A stretch of 21,477 nucleotides of DNA from Magicicada cassinii (Eukaryota > Arthropoda > Insecta > Hemiptera > Cicadidae): assembly GCA_028571305.1 (NCBI GenBank), contig JAOXNS010233224.1:1-21477 (forward strand). Direction: 5' to 3'. Below the pieces are notes generated by a model. That model was not told where the DNA came from. It saw only the letters and a program-made list of their open reading frames with translations, and made no database searches. This document shows positions 19,031 through 21,477 of the stretch, in pieces. Each line of letters starts with the position of its first letter. Position 1 is the first letter of the stretch. The position numbers and the translations under genes were made by a program.

Positions 19031-20370
19031 GTATCATTTTGTTTTTTTTTCTGGCTCACCGTGATGAACAAGGAATACTGTATAATATATATAAAAAATA
19101 AAAATTATAATAATTATATCAATAGAACATAAGAATTATTACCTACCATCTCTACGGTGCGAAACATTCGAATTCAAAAAACTAGAAACCATGATTATAA
19201 TAACTAGCTACTTACGGATGATAGTGATTGAAAAATACTGTGCTGGAATAACCGCATGCGCACGCGCGCGCTGTAAACAAGAGTGGGGAGAGATTTGGCA
19301 TGTATTTAACGTGTGATTTCGACCGAAACTGCTTTCCAAACGGAAGGACAATAATGAATGAATAGGATGGGTATTCTTAAATTTAATGCAAGTCGGCCGC
19401 GTAATAACGGAGTGCAGTAGGTATTTTTTTGGTCTTTATAATTTTCAACAAACGAGGAGGCCAGTCTGTTGTCTAATAACTGGGTTTGCGTTCAACTGAT
19501 TTGTAACCTAAAATTTTTGTTGTACCGTTTGTTTTTGTGCAAACCAAAGCCAAGCAAGCATAATTGAAAGTAACGACCGTTTGCAAAGTTAAAAGCACGA
19601 GTAGGCCAAACGTTTTCAGTTTTATTCTTTAAAAAGCGTAATTACCTTCGTCTCGCCCTTTGTAACAAATACAAAAACATTTTCTTGCGTTCCGGATTGT
19701 ATTATAAGTAGATTTGTAAATTATTTTCTTCTCGGAACGTTTTGTTGCTCTACAAAGAGATTTAAAGCTGTGTTTTCGGTTGTTCTGTGGGGTATCGACA
19801 GCATGTCCCTTTAGTTAGCGAGACTGTTTACGATTCGGTTGGCAGCAGTTGGTTAGTGGTAGTTCTGGTTTCTATAAATAAAACGTTTTCACGTCTAGAT
19901 GTGATCCCCCGTGTAGACTTTCCATCTGTTGAGCTTACTGCTTGTAAACTACGAGCCGATGTGGGAGGTCATTTTACTGTGATCCTTAAAAAGAAAAAGT
20001 GTCGTCGGTACCAGACTTCCTGGAACAGGACAATTAAATACAATGTGATCTGTGTTTACTGCTTGAAATTGTTTCAAACGCATTTTAAAGTTTATGAAAA
20101 CGTCCTCCTTCAGAGATTCCTGTTATTGAAACGTATTTTTTGCCAATAGGATCGTACTGTCACTCAAGGAAGCTGCATGGTATACATCCGGGTAGTTAAG
20201 AAAACCCGAATACTTTGACCACATCTATTTTCCAATAACTTCATACCGACCAATTATAAAGTCTCATGTACGTTTCTATATTAAACATTTTTTGCACGTG
20301 AAGTCGAAACAGCCGTTCAGCGTTAGAGAAAAACAAACTGGCGATAACAAAGTAAAATGGAATTTATCGA
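19031..20370. other. No gene seen; possible intron
   Basis: An AT-rich (TATAATATATAT) stretch lies near 19080-19120. A 120-codon plus-strand frame (19787-20149) has no recognisable motif. Confidence 0.4.
19252..19271. promoter_or_regulatory. NRF1-like site in alternating Pu/Py run
   Basis: CCGCATGCGCAC resembles the NRF1/Ewg site and runs into ACGCGCGCGC, giving about 19 bases of strict purine-pyrimidine alternation able to form Z-DNA. Confidence 0.3.
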
Positions 20371-20490
20371 TTAGCGTGGTGGTTAGCGCGCTTAATTCCA
20401 AAGTTGGGCGTCGTGGAATCGATAACAACCAGCAGGTTTTATTATAACAACAGTCGGCCGGGTCTTTGAGTCAAACTTCGCCGTAATCGA
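20371..20490 (+). mobile_element. tRNA-derived SINE-like copy 3
   Basis: GTGGTTAGCGCGCTTAATTC (20379-20398) repeats the A-box head of copy 1. CGTCGTGGAATCGATAAC follows where copy 1 has CGTCATGGCATCGAGTTC. The body after that differs and includes GTCGGCCGGG. Most likely an old member of the same SINE family. Confidence 0.55.
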
Positions 20491-21477
20491 GTCGGCCTGT
20501 GTATTCTTTAATATGTACGGATATGTCTGATTGTGTCTTGGAGGTTATCATACGAGACACTTTTATAGGTGTCCTGTGAAGAATTCAGGCCTTTTATAAC
20601 CGTCTTCTTGCATAAATAACACCCAACACGCTCTGGATAAATATAGTCCACAAATATTATTCAATAAACTTTCAAAAATGTACGTATACAATAATAGCTA
20701 GGCTTATATTTTTACAACTTTTTGAAAACCAAACGAAACTGAAAAGAGAAAACAAATGAGGCAAGCGAAATAAATTCATTGGTCAGTTAGCTTTTTAATC
20801 GCACCCTGTTTATCAGGAAAAACACGCACCCTGCATAAAACAGGAAACATTCATAAAATTTTCAACAATGGTGTTAACAATAGGCACATAATAGACCCAT
20901 TAATAAAGCTTATCTATATGCTGTTGCGTACGAAAGCAGCAGTCTTGACACGAAAATATTTTATTCATGGTCATAGTAAATAAATAAATTGGAATTAAAG
21001 TTTTAACATGTTACGTAAACAAAGCGCCCGTTTTAGTAACGCTGAAGTAAATATATATATGACTGAACCTTAAATGTATGAATGGGTTGCACAGAGTATT
21101 TTAAGCGTATCGTCAATTACTTGCAAGGGTAAGGTAATAACTTTTGATCCAGTCTATAAATCAGCATCTTGCCCACATTCTCTGTAAAATTTGTTTTAGT
21201 AAGAGCCTGTTACCGTATTAATTTGTAATACGCGTTGACTTAACAGACAAAATGTTCGCGACTCTTAAAGAGTAAAAATTCATATCCTCATGGTCTCGGT
21301 TGCAGCCCTCGGATGGTCGTTTCGGAGGCCTGAACGGTCTGTGTCAACGTTAAATTCGGTTGTCCTGTATAACACTACCCGTATCGCGCGCGCGCGCGTG
21401 TAATGGCACATCAACTGGGACTTCCTGTGTCAGTGTACCCTCCCCTTACTCCCTCTACACGGCTGCCCTGCACACAG
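20491..21477. other. No gene seen; right end
   Basis: AT-rich to about 21290, then GC-richer. AGGCCT occurs at 20587-20592 and 21326-21331, and (CG)7 at 21385-21398. A GTCTCGGTTGCAG acceptor-like site near 21314 opens only a 15-codon frame. Confidence 0.4.

Noticed and set aside
19787-20149. 120-codon plus-strand frame
   Set aside because: No motif and no start context. Codon pattern not convincing.
1-21477. CRISPR array, bacterial operon, rRNA or functional tRNA
   Set aside because: No regularly spaced repeats with unique spacers, no dense coding, and no rRNA or intact tRNA fold was seen.

Overview
The window looks like nuclear DNA from an animal, most likely an arthropod. It is AT-rich and intron-like, with plentiful CpG, many microsatellites, degenerate tRNA-derived SINEs and one Penelope-type ribozyme-like motif. 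There are no closely packed genes, Shine-Dalgarno sites or other bacterial features. The palindrome TAGGCCTA is scattered through the window far more often than chance predicts. The taxon is an inference: no conserved housekeeping gene, rRNA or tRNA is present to fix it.

Most of the 21.5 kb is intergenic or intronic and carries no protein that I recognise. Layout: 1-70, a hammerhead-ribozyme-like fold of Penelope-element type. 367-455, a small candidate exon between good splice sites. 2040-2420, a CpG-rich tract with a (TC)28 run just upstream of a TATA-like box. 5063-5247, three copies of a ~66-bp tandem repeat. 5594-5651, three GATAACAC sites, two of them forming a perfect inverted repeat. 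8474-8930, a CTCF-like site, a 21-bp palindrome and a minus-strand interspersed-repeat fragment. 9374-9805 (minus), a cysteine-bearing open frame with coding-like base periodicity. 11.8-14.2 kb, a 12-mer seen twice, the second copy just upstream of a (TG)30-flanked, GC-rich candidate promoter and first exon ending in a good splice donor at 14462. 17.2-17.9 kb, a candidate secreted-peptide gene on the minus strand with a decayed, head-to-head inverted copy of its start and upstream region. 18.5-19.03 kb, two SINE-like modules followed by a candidate signal-peptide exon with a phase-1 donor. 20.37 kb, a third SINE-like module.

If the candidate first exon (to 14462) and the signal-peptide exon (18964-19030) belong to one plus-strand gene, the secreted-peptide locus at 17.2-17.9 kb would be nested on the opposite strand of its first intron. 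That model is an inference from splice signals and order only.

The two observations most worth following up are the inverted duplication around the secreted-peptide frame, where two upstream blocks are nearly identical while the rest has diverged, and the hammerhead-like fold at the left edge. No gene symbol is assigned anywhere because none is supported.
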